A stretch of 64,000 bases of DNA from Cyanobacteria bacterium UBA2566 (GCA_002340255.1 DDLS01000140.1:1-64000); one strand, 5' to 3'. Counted from the stretch's first letter, positions 38,519 through 47,630 are shown. Notes: generated by a model not told the origin, from the sequence alone. Numbers and translations: made by a program.

Positions 38519-40578
38519 AATGCTAGACCCTCCTCTAATGCCTTCAAATCATCGTTCAAAGCATCTATCTCACCTAATATTTCCTCCACACTTCGCAACT
38601 GCTCAGGCTGATAAAACACCTTATTAAAATTAATCTCCACCCCCACCACATTTTCCAAATACTCAAACGGCTTCGTGATGTACTTCGCCATAAAAGCTTC
38701 AATCGCCGCCCGATTCTCATCCGGGTCACGGTGATAGGGAATAATCTCATAATCCTTCTGAGTATCCGGCATTAACTCCACCGTAATTACAATACTTTCG
38801 GGCTTCGTTTTCGTCTTTTTCTTAAACGCCGACTTCACCACAATTTTTCCACAGCCCAACGCTTCCCGCTTACCCAACGCCTCCTGAATCAGCGTTTCTT
38901 GGTCATTATCAAAGCTGTATTGCTCCTTTTCCGTCGTCACCACCAACGGCTGTTCTTTATAGTCCAACGAACTGATAAACGGCTTAATCTCCTGCTCAAA
39001 ATAGGTCGCCAAATCCCCATCAAACGAGTCAGGAGTAACCATAATCTCAAATTCCGTTAACGATCGCTCTCCATTGTCCAACTTGATGGGGTTTAGCTTC
39101 AAACTTTTTTTACTCTCCTTGAGGCGACTGGCAAACGTTCTCCCCTGCTCATCCACATTCGTGAGCATAATCGCCTGCTTATTAAAATAGAAAAACTCCT
39201 TATCAAACACCCTGGCATAGTCGTTATCTGCCCACTGCGCCAACGTTGCCACAATCTCTAAACGGTTGGCCTCATCCACCTCTTTCCGCTTAGAGCCTTT
39301 ATTTTTCTTCAACGGCTTAAACTTTTCACTCGCATTAATCAACATCACCCGATCCTTTCGTTCATCAGGTTTCTGCTTATTCAGAACCCACAAATAAGTA
39401 TAAATGCCCGTATTAAAAAACTCATCCGTCGGCAACTGAATCACCGCTTCCACAAGGTCATTATCTAGCATCCACTTCCGGATATTGCTTTCCCCTGACC
39501 CCGCATCCCCACTAAACAGCGTCGAGCCATTGTGAACCACAACACCCATACCTGTTTCATTCATCTTCGAGATCAGGTGCTGCATAAACAACAACTGCCC
39601 ATCCGATACCGAGGGCAAATACTGAAAGCGTTGGGTCTTGTCGTTGCGGATATCCTTCTGAAAGCCCTTCCAGTCCACTCCATAGGGCGGATTGGCGATC
39701 GCCACATCAAACTCATCATCAAAAAACTTGTCATCCGTCAGGGTATTACCATGCTCGATTTTAGAATCCACCCGAAACCGACTTTCAATCTTGGCAAGGG
39801 CGTAAAGGGGATCATTCCAGTCTTGCCCAAACGTCTGAGTGAGGCGGTTTACCTTTGCCTTAATCCGATCTTCCACCCCAAACAGCAGGTTTCCACCCCC
39901 GCAGGTACAGTCATAGATTTTCAGTAGGCGATCTGAGTCCTCAATCTTTGACGCGATAATCTCCGCAATCAGGGCGATCACATCATCCGGGGTGTACTGT
40001 TCCCCTGCTGTATCCGCAGAAATATCCGCCCAACGGCGCTTGATATGTTCTTCTAGGGTGGTAATATCTGAGTTATTAAACGGCTTTAGGTCAATGCCAC
40101 TCCACTCTTTGACGTAGCTAAACAGCACCTTCTTCCCTTTCAGTGTGGCGATCGCTCCTTTGATATCGAGGTACTTTTCCCCCTCAAAAGCATCCACCCC
40201 CAACAAATCTCTCGTTTCCCCGTCAAATCCTTTCAGATAGGCATCAAAGTCAATATCAAAAGCTTTATCGTTCTGGCAGATGTCCTTTAAAGTCTGGCTT
40301 TTCTCAAAAATATAGACGTTGTAGCCTTGTCCCTTATCTTGAATTAGCTCGCTCAAATCATCCGGTTCAATCTCAAAGAGAGTATCTTCCCCCAGTTCCA
40401 CCTTTAACTCATCAAACATCCGCAGCAAACGGCTCTCAATCATGACTAGGGCAAAGAACGGCATCATATAGGACGGCCATTCTGATTCTTTGATGCCACA
40501 GCCCCGCAACAGGTCAGCCGTAGACCAAATCGTTGATTCGTATTGCAGGATATTGGCTGTAGGGTTTGATCTGGTCAT
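38515..40578 (-). CDS. hsdM: Type I restriction enzyme, methyltransferase subunit
   Basis: DNA adenine-N6 methyltransferase subunit, 687 residues. An N-terminal HsdM helical domain is followed by the SAM-binding region IYDCTCGGGNLLF near 221 and the catalytic NPPYGVDWKG near 294. It is the first gene of the operon and overlaps hsdS by four bases. Upstream of its start lies an mfd relic rather than a normal gene junction. Confidence 0.95.
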   Translation of the reverse strand: MTRSNPTANILQYESTIWSTADLLRGCGIKESEWPSYMMPFFALVMIESRLLRMFDELKVELGEDTLFEIEPDDLSELIQDKGQGYNVYIFEKSQTLKDICQNDKAFDIDFDAYLKGFDGETRDLLGVDAFEGEKYLDIKGAIATLKGKKVLFSYVKEWSGIDLKPFNNSDITTLEEHIKRRWADISADTAGEQYTPDDVIALIAEIIASKIEDSDRLLKIYDCTCGGGNLLFGVEDRIKAKVNRLTQTFGQDWNDPLYALAKIESRFRVDSKIEHGNTLTDDKFFDDEFDVAIANPPYGVDWKGFQKDIRNDKTQRFQYLPSVSDGQLLFMQHLISKMNETGMGVVVHNGSTLFSGDAGSGESNIRKWMLDNDLVEAVIQLPTDEFFNTGIYTYLWVLNKQKPDERKDRVMLINASEKFKPLKKNKGSKRKEVDEANRLEIVATLAQWADNDYARVFDKEFFYFNKQAIMLTNVDEQGRTFASRLKESKKSLKLNPIKLDNGERSLTEFEIMVTPDSFDGDLATYFEQEIKPFISSLDYKEQPLVVTTEKEQYSFDNDQETLIQEALGKREALGCGKIVVKSAFKKKTKTKPESIVITVELMPDTQKDYEIIPYHRDPDENRAAIEAFMAKYITKPFEYLENVVGVEINFNKVFYQPEQLRSVEEILGEIDALNDDLKALEEGLAL

Positions 40579-40618
40579 TTCAGAAAGAGTACGATTCGTT
40601 TCAACGGAAACCTTTTAT

Positions 40619-40688
40619 CATAGCTTCTAATTGCGCCGCCCATCGGTTCGCCTCTGCCGTGGTTGCCGCTGCCACCAACAGCGATCGC
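40619..40688 (-). pseudogene. Relic of mfd 5' region
   Basis: This 70-base segment matches mfd 33679-33748 at about 60 positions, in the same orientation and with the reading frame kept (EANRWAAQLEAM here, [12 protein letters not shown] in mfd). It corresponds to about codons 52-75. It lies 41 bases beyond the hsdM start, so the complete hsd operon is bracketed by intact mfd and this leftover piece. Differences are mostly silent. Confidence 0.85.
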
Positions 40689-40740
40689 ACTAATCAAATT
40701 TTGTATATGATGGATCTAGCCATTTTTGACACCTTGATAT

Positions 40741-40950
40741 AGAGGTGCCCTTAATTTACAGCAATTAAACAAACACTCTAAAATCATCAAACTAGCTGAA
40801 CAATATCACTCCACTAATATTAGAGGATTAGGTTCAGTTGCCAAAGGTAAAAACACCGAAAATAGTGACATTGATTTCCCGATCGATCCCAAACCAGAAC
40901 AAGATTTATTTGATGTTATTCATTTACGAAGAGCATTACAACAACTGCTT
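40741..40950 (+). pseudogene. MNT-type nucleotidyltransferase relic
   Basis: An open frame without a start codon encodes a piece of a minimal nucleotidyltransferase: IIKLAEQYHSTNIRGLGSVAKGK, then SDIDFPID. The expected GS..DxD core is present, but the FGS motif reads LGS. The frame runs into the convergent GNAT gene and lacks both ends of the family domain. Probable remnant of an MNT/HepT-type module; a more complete but also damaged one lies at 61278-61749. Confidence 0.7.
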
Positions 40951-41376
40951 ACCCATAAACAGACAATAGGGATCGGGCTGATAGTCACCAAAAGGTGGAC
41001 AGTCCACATATCCTAATTTTCGATATAAAGAAATCGCTTCGGTTTGATAAATTCCGGTTTCTAACTTCGCCTCACGAATTCCCAAATTAATCAGATGGTT
41101 TTCCATTTCACCCATGAGCATCCGAGCTAACCCTTGACCTCTGAACTCTGGCTTGACATAGAAGCGTTTCATCTCCCCATAATCATCAAAGATTTTGACG
41201 GCTCCAATTCCTACCAATTTGCCATCCACAAAAGCACCCATCATATGGACATTCTCTTGAGAGAGAACATCCACCGAATCTAAATAATTACTTTCATCAG
41301 GATAAAATCCCTGGAGATAGATATCCAGTTCTGCAATTAGCTCTTGTGCTTCAATAGCTTCAATAACTTTCAGCAT
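40936..41376 (-). CDS. GNAT-family N-acetyltransferase
   Basis: A 146-residue acetyltransferase: motif A KRFYVKPEFRGQGLARMLMGEME binds acetyl-CoA, and TEAISLYRKLGYVDCPPFGDY is the motif B region. The acceptor is unknown. It is 9 bases downstream of the membrane-protein gene on the same strand, so the two probably form an operon. Its 3' end overlaps the nucleotidyltransferase relic. Confidence 0.9.
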   Translation of the reverse strand: MLKVIEAIEAQELIAELDIYLQGFYPDESNYLDSVDVLSQENVHMMGAFVDGKLVGIGAVKIFDDYGEMKRFYVKPEFRGQGLARMLMGEMENHLINLGIREAKLETGIYQTEAISLYRKLGYVDCPPFGDYQPDPYCLFMGKQLL

Positions 41377-41385
41377 TCTCAGGTT

Positions 41386-41901
41386 TTAGGATGGATTGGG
41401 AGCCGTATAGCCTTGAAGACTTTCCGGTTCAAAGGTGTGAATGATGACAGTCGCTTGCTCAATCAGATTACTTGAGCCTTGTACCACAATTAAATACTTG
41501 CCTTCTTGTAAGCGGTTGCGATAGGGAAGAGCATCGCCACTACCGCTAATTAAACCGACACCACCACCAACAAATAAAGCTCCTAGCCCGCCAGAAGCAG
41601 CACCTAAAATCCCACCAACAACATGATTGCCGATTTCTCCAGCCCAGGCGAAGGTATTCAGCCCAGAAATGACGCTAAAGGTAGCCCCACCAAAAAATCC
41701 AAAGGGGACTAACCAAGTCGCCATCAGTCGGGCTTGTTTTTGGGCGGCTTGGTTGGGGTTAATCAGGCCAAACTCATCAGCACTTTTGTAACCTTTACCT
41801 AAGATGTTAACTTGGCTTGTGGGTAAGCCTCCTTTTTCTAAGGCACAGTAGACTCCTTCAGCTTGAATGCGATCGCGCAATACGGCAACTAGATAATTCA
41901 T
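41386..41901 (-). CDS. Conserved cyanobacterial membrane protein, unknown function
   Basis: A 171-residue protein with a soluble alpha/beta N-terminus (NYLVAVLRDRIQAEGVYCAL), then glycine-rich hydrophobic segments about residues 62-130 (WLVPFGFFGGATFSV and GGILGAASGGLGALFVGGG) like a membrane hairpin, and a soluble C-terminal strand region. It resembles proteins that pair an ACT/DUF1269-like fold with a glycine-zipper membrane hairpin; I cannot assign a function. Probably co-transcribed with the downstream GNAT gene. Confidence 0.7.
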   Translation of the reverse strand: MNYLVAVLRDRIQAEGVYCALEKGGLPTSQVNILGKGYKSADEFGLINPNQAAQKQARLMATWLVPFGFFGGATFSVISGLNTFAWAGEIGNHVVGGILGAASGGLGALFVGGGVGLISGSGDALPYRNRLQEGKYLIVVQGSSNLIEQATVIIHTFEPESLQGYTAPNPS

Positions 41902-42210
41902 CAGCTCTGGTAATTTAACTCAACACTCTGATCGCGGTTCTTCCTATGATACCGGTTTACGCCTAAGCTGATAAGAAGAGTCTCAATCGAGCGACAATAG
42001 TCACAATTCCCAATTGCGCGATCGCCTCCTACGACAGAGTGCTACATATCATACAGCGCAAAGCCCTCTCCGTCGAGGAATGAGGGAAGTCAACAACAGA
42101 CTCAATCTAGTCAGTGAGCGATTCTGGCGATCTTTAAAAACCGCCATTTGATGTACTGCATAGCAGAGAAGGCAAAAAAGCTCAAATGGGTTCTATCGAT
42201 AGTTCAACCG
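41902..42210. other. Intergenic region with a partial palindromic repeat
   Basis: About 310 bases. Near 42049-42062 the sequence CATACAGCGCAAAGC resembles one end of the GCGCT-type element seen at 47808-47888. I see no gene or RNA gene. Confidence 0.35.
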
Positions 42211-43176
42211 TTATGAGCGAAATTGGCGTAACACTTCAAATGCTTTTTCCCTCATCGGTTGAGGTAACCGAGACAGTCCCAATCCAATCCAAGCTTTTTT
42301 CGGTGAACAAGATCTTCCTTTTTGAATCAACTCTCGACCTTCTGTAACTTGATTTTTTTCCACCAGACGCAACCCTAACAACAGTTGAGTTTCTTGCAAC
42401 CGTTGTTGGCGAATCGTTTCTAACTTTCGATCTTCAAACTGGTAGCTCGATAAATAATTCAGTTTATCTCGTAAATACGGAATCGCTCGCTCGATCCCTT
42501 GCTGTTCTGGATGAAATCGATATTCCATTAATCTCTGGGGTAAATAGTACCCCTTTTTACCCGCCAGAGCTATCCGAACAAACAAATCATTATCTTCACA
42601 ATTTTGTAAATGAGGTCGCATAAAATCAACCTCTTTGAGTACCTGAGTCTGAAATAGGGTTGCACCAACCTGAAAACTTTGCTGAACAAAAACTGTTTCC
42701 AGTAAGTTATTGACCTGGCCTTCTAATAATTCAGTTCTACCCCAGCGACGAGAATTAATTTCTGTTTGTTCTAGATTCCGTTGATTATCCAGATCGATAA
42801 TCCAATGATCGGTTCCCACAAAATCGATTTCTGGATGGTCGATCAAGATTTTGCTAGTCGCTGCTAAAAAATCTTTCCCTAATCGGTCATCATCATCGAA
42901 TTTAACAAAAAAATCACCCTTCGCTGCATAAAAACCTGACCGCATATTATTACTTTTCCCAATATTTTGATCGTGGCGAATATAGGAAATTCTATCATCC
43001 TGTTGCTGATATCCAGCCATGATCTGAGGGGTTTTATCCTGAGATCCATCATCACAAACAATTAACTCCCAATCCATTTCAGTTTGTGCGAGTACACTCT
43101 CAATCGCATAGGTCAAAAGCTGAACTCTGTTAAATGTAGGAATACAAACACTAATTTTAGGGTGACTGGAGTTCAT
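42211..43176 (-). CDS. Family 2 glycosyltransferase
   Basis: Inverting GT-A glycosyltransferase of 321 residues, probably building a surface polysaccharide. Seen: SVCIPTFNRVQLLTYAIESVLAQ at the N-terminus, VCDDGSQDKT near 42 and the metal-binding FVKFDDDDRLG near 95. No membrane segment is evident. It diverges from the GT4-type gene at 43341; a perfect inverted repeat lies in the shared upstream region. Confidence 0.9.
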   Translation of the reverse strand: MNSSHPKISVCIPTFNRVQLLTYAIESVLAQTEMDWELIVCDDGSQDKTPQIMAGYQQQDDRISYIRHDQNIGKSNNMRSGFYAAKGDFFVKFDDDDRLGKDFLAATSKILIDHPEIDFVGTDHWIIDLDNQRNLEQTEINSRRWGRTELLEGQVNNLLETVFVQQSFQVGATLFQTQVLKEVDFMRPHLQNCEDNDLFVRIALAGKKGYYLPQRLMEYRFHPEQQGIERAIPYLRDKLNYLSSYQFEDRKLETIRQQRLQETQLLLGLRLVEKNQVTEGRELIQKGRSCSPKKAWIGLGLSRLPQPMREKAFEVLRQFRS

Positions 43177-43283
43177 AAAAATAGGGTGAAATAAAAACTA
43201 TAGTCAATGGGCTAAGGCTATACCCAGAAGTATTGATCTCGGCAAATGATAAAATCACCTTTGGGAATCTGCGCGATCTATGC

Positions 43284-43322
43284 AATCAGAGATAAGATAG
43301 CAAAGATATCTTATCTCTGATT
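43284..43322. promoter_or_regulatory. Perfect 16-bp inverted repeat in a divergent promoter region
   Basis: Arms AATCAGAGATAAGATA (43284-43299) and its exact complement (43307-43322) are separated by 7 bases. The repeat ends 18 bases before the GT4-type start and lies 107 bases before the divergent GT2 start. In this position it could be an operator or a 5'-leader hairpin rather than a terminator. Its regulator is unknown. Confidence 0.7.
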
Positions 43323-43340
43323 CAATGTCTCTCAATTTTT

Positions 43341-44561
43341 ATGAAAATTTTAATCCTCTCAGTAACCTTTCCCTATCCTCCAACACGGGGGGGAACTCAG
43401 GTGAGAACTTTTAATTTACTCAAATATTTGAGCTACAACCATTCTATCACCCTAGTGACTCAACGTGCCAGTGATGTCAGTGATGCAGAAATTGAAGCCT
43501 TGCGCGAGTGTGTGAAGGAGTTAGCGGTCTTTCCTCGTCCCTCAGAACCACCTCCTGGAAAGTTCTCTAAACTCAAACGCTTGCAGGACTTCTTTCAACA
43601 GGGAACTCCCCCTAATGTGAGAGCTGTCTTTTCAGAAGCTATGCAGCAATGGGTCGATCGAGCGGTAGCTGAGGGAGACTTTGATGCGATCGCCTGCGAA
43701 CATAGTGTTAATGAAATCTACATCCGTCCGGAATGGAAATCGACCTGCGGTACGGTGGTCAATATCCATAGCTCGGTCTATGGTAGTTGCAAAAATCAGT
43801 TGGAGACTAAAACTTCGGAAAATCAACTGCGAGATAAAATTAATTTGCCTCTACTTCGACAGTATGAAAAACGCTACACGAGCAAGTTTAGGCATCTTGT
43901 AGTCACCACAGTTGAGGATAAACGAACGCTGCTGGAGATTAATCCTGAAAGTACAATTAGCGTGATTGCAAATGGTGTAGACCTAACTCTGTTTCCTAAG
44001 CGTACTGAAGATCCGGGGGGATATCAATTGGTATTTATTGGAGCGATGGATAATATTGCTAATATTGATGCGGCTCGTTTTTTGAGCTTAGAGGTATTTC
44101 CTCAAGTGCAAAATCGCTATCCGGATGCATCCCTAATGTTGGTTGGCGCTAGGCCGGTTCCAGAGGTGAGTTCTTTAGAAGAGCGGCCGGGAATTACGGT
44201 GACGGGGCGAGTACCTTCGATGGTAGACTATTTGCATCGCTCGACGGTTTGTGTGATTCCGATGCGTACTGGGTTTGGGATTAAGAATAAGACCCTGGAA
44301 GCGATGGCGGCTGGTATTCCGGTGGTCGCGAGCGATCGCGGTTTGGAGGGCTTGGCTGTTGATGGGCCGGAGATTCCCCAGCGGGCCCTACGAGCCAATA
44401 CCTTAGAAGATTATGTGGTGAATATTAGTCGTTTGTTTGAAAATCCTGCTTTAAGAAAAAAACTATCCCGTAATGGCCGAGATTTGATTGAACAGGAGTA
44501 CACTTGGGAACAGGCAGGTATGCGCTATGAACAAGCGTTGATTGCTTCTACCCAAGGTTAA
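43341..44561 (+). CDS. Family 4 (group 1) glycosyltransferase
   Basis: GT-B fold glycosyltransferase of 406 residues. The N-terminal lobe opens MKILILSVTFPYPPTRGGTQVR, a typical acceptor-side loop; the C-terminal lobe has VIANGVDLTLFP, LVFIGAMDN and a donor-binding region GFGIKNKTLEAMAAGIPVVASDRG with the EX7E-like acidic residue. It probably adds a sugar to an exopolysaccharide or glycolipid. Expression may depend on the inverted repeat 18 bases upstream. Confidence 0.92.
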   Translation: MKILILSVTFPYPPTRGGTQVRTFNLLKYLSYNHSITLVTQRASDVSDAEIEALRECVKELAVFPRPSEPPPGKFSKLKRLQDFFQQGTPPNVRAVFSEAMQQWVDRAVAEGDFDAIACEHSVNEIYIRPEWKSTCGTVVNIHSSVYGSCKNQLETKTSENQLRDKINLPLLRQYEKRYTSKFRHLVVTTVEDKRTLLEINPESTISVIANGVDLTLFPKRTEDPGGYQLVFIGAMDNIANIDAARFLSLEVFPQVQNRYPDASLMLVGARPVPEVSSLEERPGITVTGRVPSMVDYLHRSTVCVIPMRTGFGIKNKTLEAMAAGIPVVASDRGLEGLAVDGPEIPQRALRANTLEDYVVNISRLFENPALRKKLSRNGRDLIEQEYTWEQAGMRYEQALIASTQG

Positions 44562-44603
44562 TCTAAATCATTAGAGGGTCTGATTTATTCCCACTGAAAA
44601 GCT

Positions 44604-46061
44604 ATGAATGAGGATACAGGAAGCGTATTTTCTGAAACTAACCCTAGACGGCCTTCTTCCCTACAGGCCCTTTTTGGCCTGATCGTTTTGACCTTGGGAT
44701 TCTCTAGTGTAATGGCTGGAGTTTGGGTGGCCTTAAAATTGATGGTTAATCCAGATGCTCTGATTTGGGTCAATCAATATTTACCAAAAACTACTCAGTT
44801 AGGAGAAACGAATCGTCGGTCTCTACAAACCTTAGATGAAATTGAAGAAAAACTGATTCAATCGGGTTATACTCCTGGCTATCCCTTGCAGATGAAGGTG
44901 GGCCCCTATGAGGATATGATGCTACCGATTTTTGCCCATCGCCAAGGGTGTCAACCGGATGCCCCAGGATCGCCGCCTTGTCGGTATATCGATCAGTTAA
45001 GGGTTTATCGCCGGATTAGCGATCCGGAGCCGTTTGAGCGGGAGAAACCGATGTATCAGTTTATTAATCAACTGGAGATCGAATCGCTAACTGAGGGCTT
45101 TGTCCTCAAGCCTTTGAACTTAACAATGGAAACGTCCAATGAATTCCTACCACTAACGGGTTTAAAGTGGAGTAATAGCGCTTTGGTTAATGGTGAGTCG
45201 GCCCAGTGGGTGCATCTAACGGGCACTATTACTCGGGAAGGAAAAGAGATTCTCTATGGTCAGACGATTTATTACAATCCCAAAACCACTTATGTTGCTT
45301 CGTTTGCCAGTTGGACAAGTCCTGCCCATGAGTTGCCAGTATGGTCGAAGCATCCGAAGTGGCCAAAACAGCCGTTTTTGACGGTGAATCAAACGGTGGG
45401 TTTGGAACCGCAGTTTAAGATGTATCAACTGCAACCGAGGACATTTTTACCTGCACCCGTGGAATTGCAACCGGTTTCTCTGGATCGGATGTTGTTGAAA
45501 GGTTCTGAGTATACAGAGGCGATGCAGTTGGCTAAAAGTGGCTTATGGACTCCGGCAAAGCAACGGTTGCATGGCTTATGGAATTTACCGGGATGGTCAG
45601 TGGATATTCAAGGTCAATGGGAGTTGATTAACCGTCATACCCAATTGAGTGCCCACAATGCTCGGCAATCTTGGGCTTCTCCGAGTCAACAGATCTTGAC
45701 TCGAATGATCGATGGGCGCTGGGATGAGGCGTTGCAGATTTATGAGGCTTCCGAGAACCGGGAAGAAATGAATCGCTTGTTGGCGACGGATACGGGGGTA
45801 TTATGGAATCGGATTAAGGGGGCGATCGCGGTTGAACCCAATCACAAGGGGGTCCTGACTTGGGGGGCCTTGCTGCGGGCAGCTCAGGATGGACCGGAAG
45901 GGGCGATCGCTTGGCTCAAACAACAAGGAGTTGAGGAGGATTGGGAGATTTTTGATGAAAGCATTTGTGACGGGGGGAACGGGTTTTGTGGGGGCGAATT
46001 TGGTGCGATCGCTCCTGGACAAGAATTATCACGTTCGGGCCCTAGTGCGTCCCCAAAGTAG
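44604..46061 (+). CDS. Cyanobacterial hypothetical protein with one membrane anchor
   Basis: A 485-residue protein, not recognised as a named family. A single membrane segment lies about residues 22-48 (ALFGLIVLTLGFSSVMAGVW), followed by a large, probably exported domain with a cysteine pair (RQGCQPDAPGSPPCRY). The last 35 residues read through the start of the downstream epimerase gene in another frame, giving a 107-base overlap. That tail is rich in glycine and serine, unlike the rest, and may reflect an indel. It lies between two glycosylation genes, which hints at a cell-surface role. Confidence 0.72.
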   Translation: MNEDTGSVFSETNPRRPSSLQALFGLIVLTLGFSSVMAGVWVALKLMVNPDALIWVNQYLPKTTQLGETNRRSLQTLDEIEEKLIQSGYTPGYPLQMKVGPYEDMMLPIFAHRQGCQPDAPGSPPCRYIDQLRVYRRISDPEPFEREKPMYQFINQLEIESLTEGFVLKPLNLTMETSNEFLPLTGLKWSNSALVNGESAQWVHLTGTITREGKEILYGQTIYYNPKTTYVASFASWTSPAHELPVWSKHPKWPKQPFLTVNQTVGLEPQFKMYQLQPRTFLPAPVELQPVSLDRMLLKGSEYTEAMQLAKSGLWTPAKQRLHGLWNLPGWSVDIQGQWELINRHTQLSAHNARQSWASPSQQILTRMIDGRWDEALQIYEASENREEMNRLLATDTGVLWNRIKGAIAVEPNHKGVLTWGALLRAAQDGPEGAIAWLKQQGVEEDWEIFDESICDGGNGFCGGEFGAIAPGQELSRSGPSASPK

Positions 46062-46920
46062 TTGGGATAATCTGGATGGACTCAATATTGAAAGGGTGGT
46101 AGGCGATTTTCATGCCCCCAATTTAAGTCAGCAAATGGCTGGATGTCAGGTCTTGTTTCATTGTGGAGCGCATTATTCCCTATGGCAAAGGGATGCTAAA
46201 GCACTCTATTACGATAATGTGGTGGGGACGCAAAAGATACTGGCGGCCGCTCGTGAGGTAGGAATTGAGCGCACGGTTTATACCAGTTCTGTGGCTGCTA
46301 TTGGCGTGGGAAATGGGCAAAAACCTGTAGACGAAACCCACCAAAGTCCCTTGAATGAACTGATTGGAGAGTATAAAAAATCTAAATATCTGGCGGAACA
46401 GGAAGCCCACAAAGCCGTTAAACTGGGGCAAGATATTGTGATTGTTAATCCCAGTACGCCTATCGGCCCCTGGGATCGAAAACCAACCCCCACTGGGGAT
46501 ATTATGGTCCGTTTTCTGCGTGGGAAAATGCCGGCTTATGTGGATACGGGATTGAATTTTATCGATGTGCGAGATGTGGCTGAGGGTCATATTCTGGCAC
46601 TCGACAAAGGGAAAAGGGGCGATCGCTATATCCTCGGAAATCAAAACCTGACGCTCAAAACATTCCTCGAATATCTGGCAGAAATTACCGGAATCCCTGC
46701 ACCCACGCAAACCGTCCCCCTATGGCTTCCTCTGACAGTTGCTTGGATAGATGAAATCCTGCTCGCACCTCTCGGTAAATCGCCCTCGGTTCCCCTGGAT
46801 GGAGTGCGGATGTCCCAACATTCCATGTACTATGATGCGTCTAAAGCTGTCCGGGAATTAGGTTTACCCCAATCCAATATTAAGGGTGCAATTAAGGAGG
46901 CGGTAGAATGGTTTCAATAA
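45955..46920 (+). CDS. hpnA: NAD-dependent epimerase/dehydratase, HpnA-like
   Basis: An extended short-chain dehydrogenase of 321 residues. The NAD-binding GxxGxxG is AFVTGGTGFVGANLV at the N-terminus; the active-site YKKSK (YxxxK) follows the serine in YTSSVAAIG, and NPSTPIGPWDRKPTPTG is characteristic of the hopanoid-associated sugar epimerase group. The start at 45955 is chosen because it opens the Rossmann strand; longer frames to 45889 lie inside the upstream gene. It is predicted to modify a sugar nucleotide or a hopanoid sugar, but no other hopanoid genes are nearby. Confidence 0.88.
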   Translation: MKAFVTGGTGFVGANLVRSLLDKNYHVRALVRPQSSWDNLDGLNIERVVGDFHAPNLSQQMAGCQVLFHCGAHYSLWQRDAKALYYDNVVGTQKILAAAREVGIERTVYTSSVAAIGVGNGQKPVDETHQSPLNELIGEYKKSKYLAEQEAHKAVKLGQDIVIVNPSTPIGPWDRKPTPTGDIMVRFLRGKMPAYVDTGLNFIDVRDVAEGHILALDKGKRGDRYILGNQNLTLKTFLEYLAEITGIPAPTQTVPLWLPLTVAWIDEILLAPLGKSPSVPLDGVRMSQHSMYYDASKAVRELGLPQSNIKGAIKEAVEWFQ

Positions 46921-46989
46921 TTAACAATTAACAATTAAAAATGAAACAGCCCTACCTTAGATCAAGTCCAGCTAATCAGTTATAAATAA

Positions 46990-47025
46990 GTCATTGCGAA
47001 GGTCACGAAGCGGAGTGAAGCAATC
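46990..47025 (+). repeat. Short dispersed repeat, REP-like
   Basis: GTCATTGCGA, a variable middle, then GAAGCAATC; a shorter relative lies on the minus strand at 13-38. It is 24 bases before the Uma2 start codon. Confidence 0.5.
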
Positions 47026-47048
47026 TAGATCATCTCGGAGGGATCATC

Positions 47049-47624
47049 ATGGTTACAACAGTAGAAAAACGCAAAGTTATTAGCTTAGAAGAGTTTTTGG
47101 CACAGCCAGAAACCAAGCCTGCCAGTGAATATTTCAATGGGGAAGTGAGTCAAAAAATGATGCCACAAGGAAAACATAGTATTTTACAGGTTGAACTTGC
47201 CTCTGCAATTAATCAACAGGCGAAACCTAATAAGTTAGCTTATGCTTTGACAGAGTTGAGATGTACATTTGCTGGGCGTTCTATTGTGCCGGATATCGCC
47301 GTGATTCGTTGGGAAAATTTGCCCAGAGATGAGGAGGGAGAAATGGCCAATCATTTCGATCGCCATCCGGATTGGATCGTTGAGATTTTGTCACCGGATC
47401 AACCGATGGCATTAGTGATGGAAAAAATTCTGTTTTGTCTCCAAAATAGCACAGAATTGGGTTGGCTCATTGATCCTAAAACCCAATCGATTACTGTATT
47501 TCAATCGGGTTTGCCCAAAATTTATCGAGTCGCTCATGGGGATACAGAACCGTTACCAATGTTGACGGGTTTAGAAGAATGGACGTTATCCGTAAACGAT
47601 ATTTTCGGGTGGTTAAAAGTTTAG
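47049..47624 (+). CDS. Uma2-family endonuclease-like protein
   Basis: A 191-residue PD-(D/E)XK-fold protein of the Uma2/DUF820 family, which is greatly expanded in cyanobacteria. Visible: SEYFNGEVSQKMMPQGKHS at the N-terminus, IVPDIAVIRWENLP (the aspartate) and DWIVEILSPDQP with the ExK-like region. The actual substrate is unknown. Several GGAG-like bases precede the ATG. The 3' end runs up to the convergent DUF29 pseudogene. Confidence 0.88.
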   Translation: MVTTVEKRKVISLEEFLAQPETKPASEYFNGEVSQKMMPQGKHSILQVELASAINQQAKPNKLAYALTELRCTFAGRSIVPDIAVIRWENLPRDEEGEMANHFDRHPDWIVEILSPDQPMALVMEKILFCLQNSTELGWLIDPKTQSITVFQSGLPKIYRVAHGDTEPLPMLTGLEEWTLSVNDIFGWLKV

Positions 47625-47630
47625 AGTTAT

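Noticed and set aside
40930..41020. Extension of the nucleotidyltransferase relic through the GNAT gene
   Set aside because: The frame remains open, but similarity to the family stops near 40950; the rest is antisense to the GNAT coding sequence.
42110..42210. Possible transposase remnant upstream of the GT2 gene
   Set aside because: A short frame resembles an IS transposase stretch only loosely, with no catalytic residue or terminal repeat.
43285..43321. Terminator reading of the perfect inverted repeat
   Set aside because: The flanking genes diverge from this region, so neither ends here, and no T run follows.
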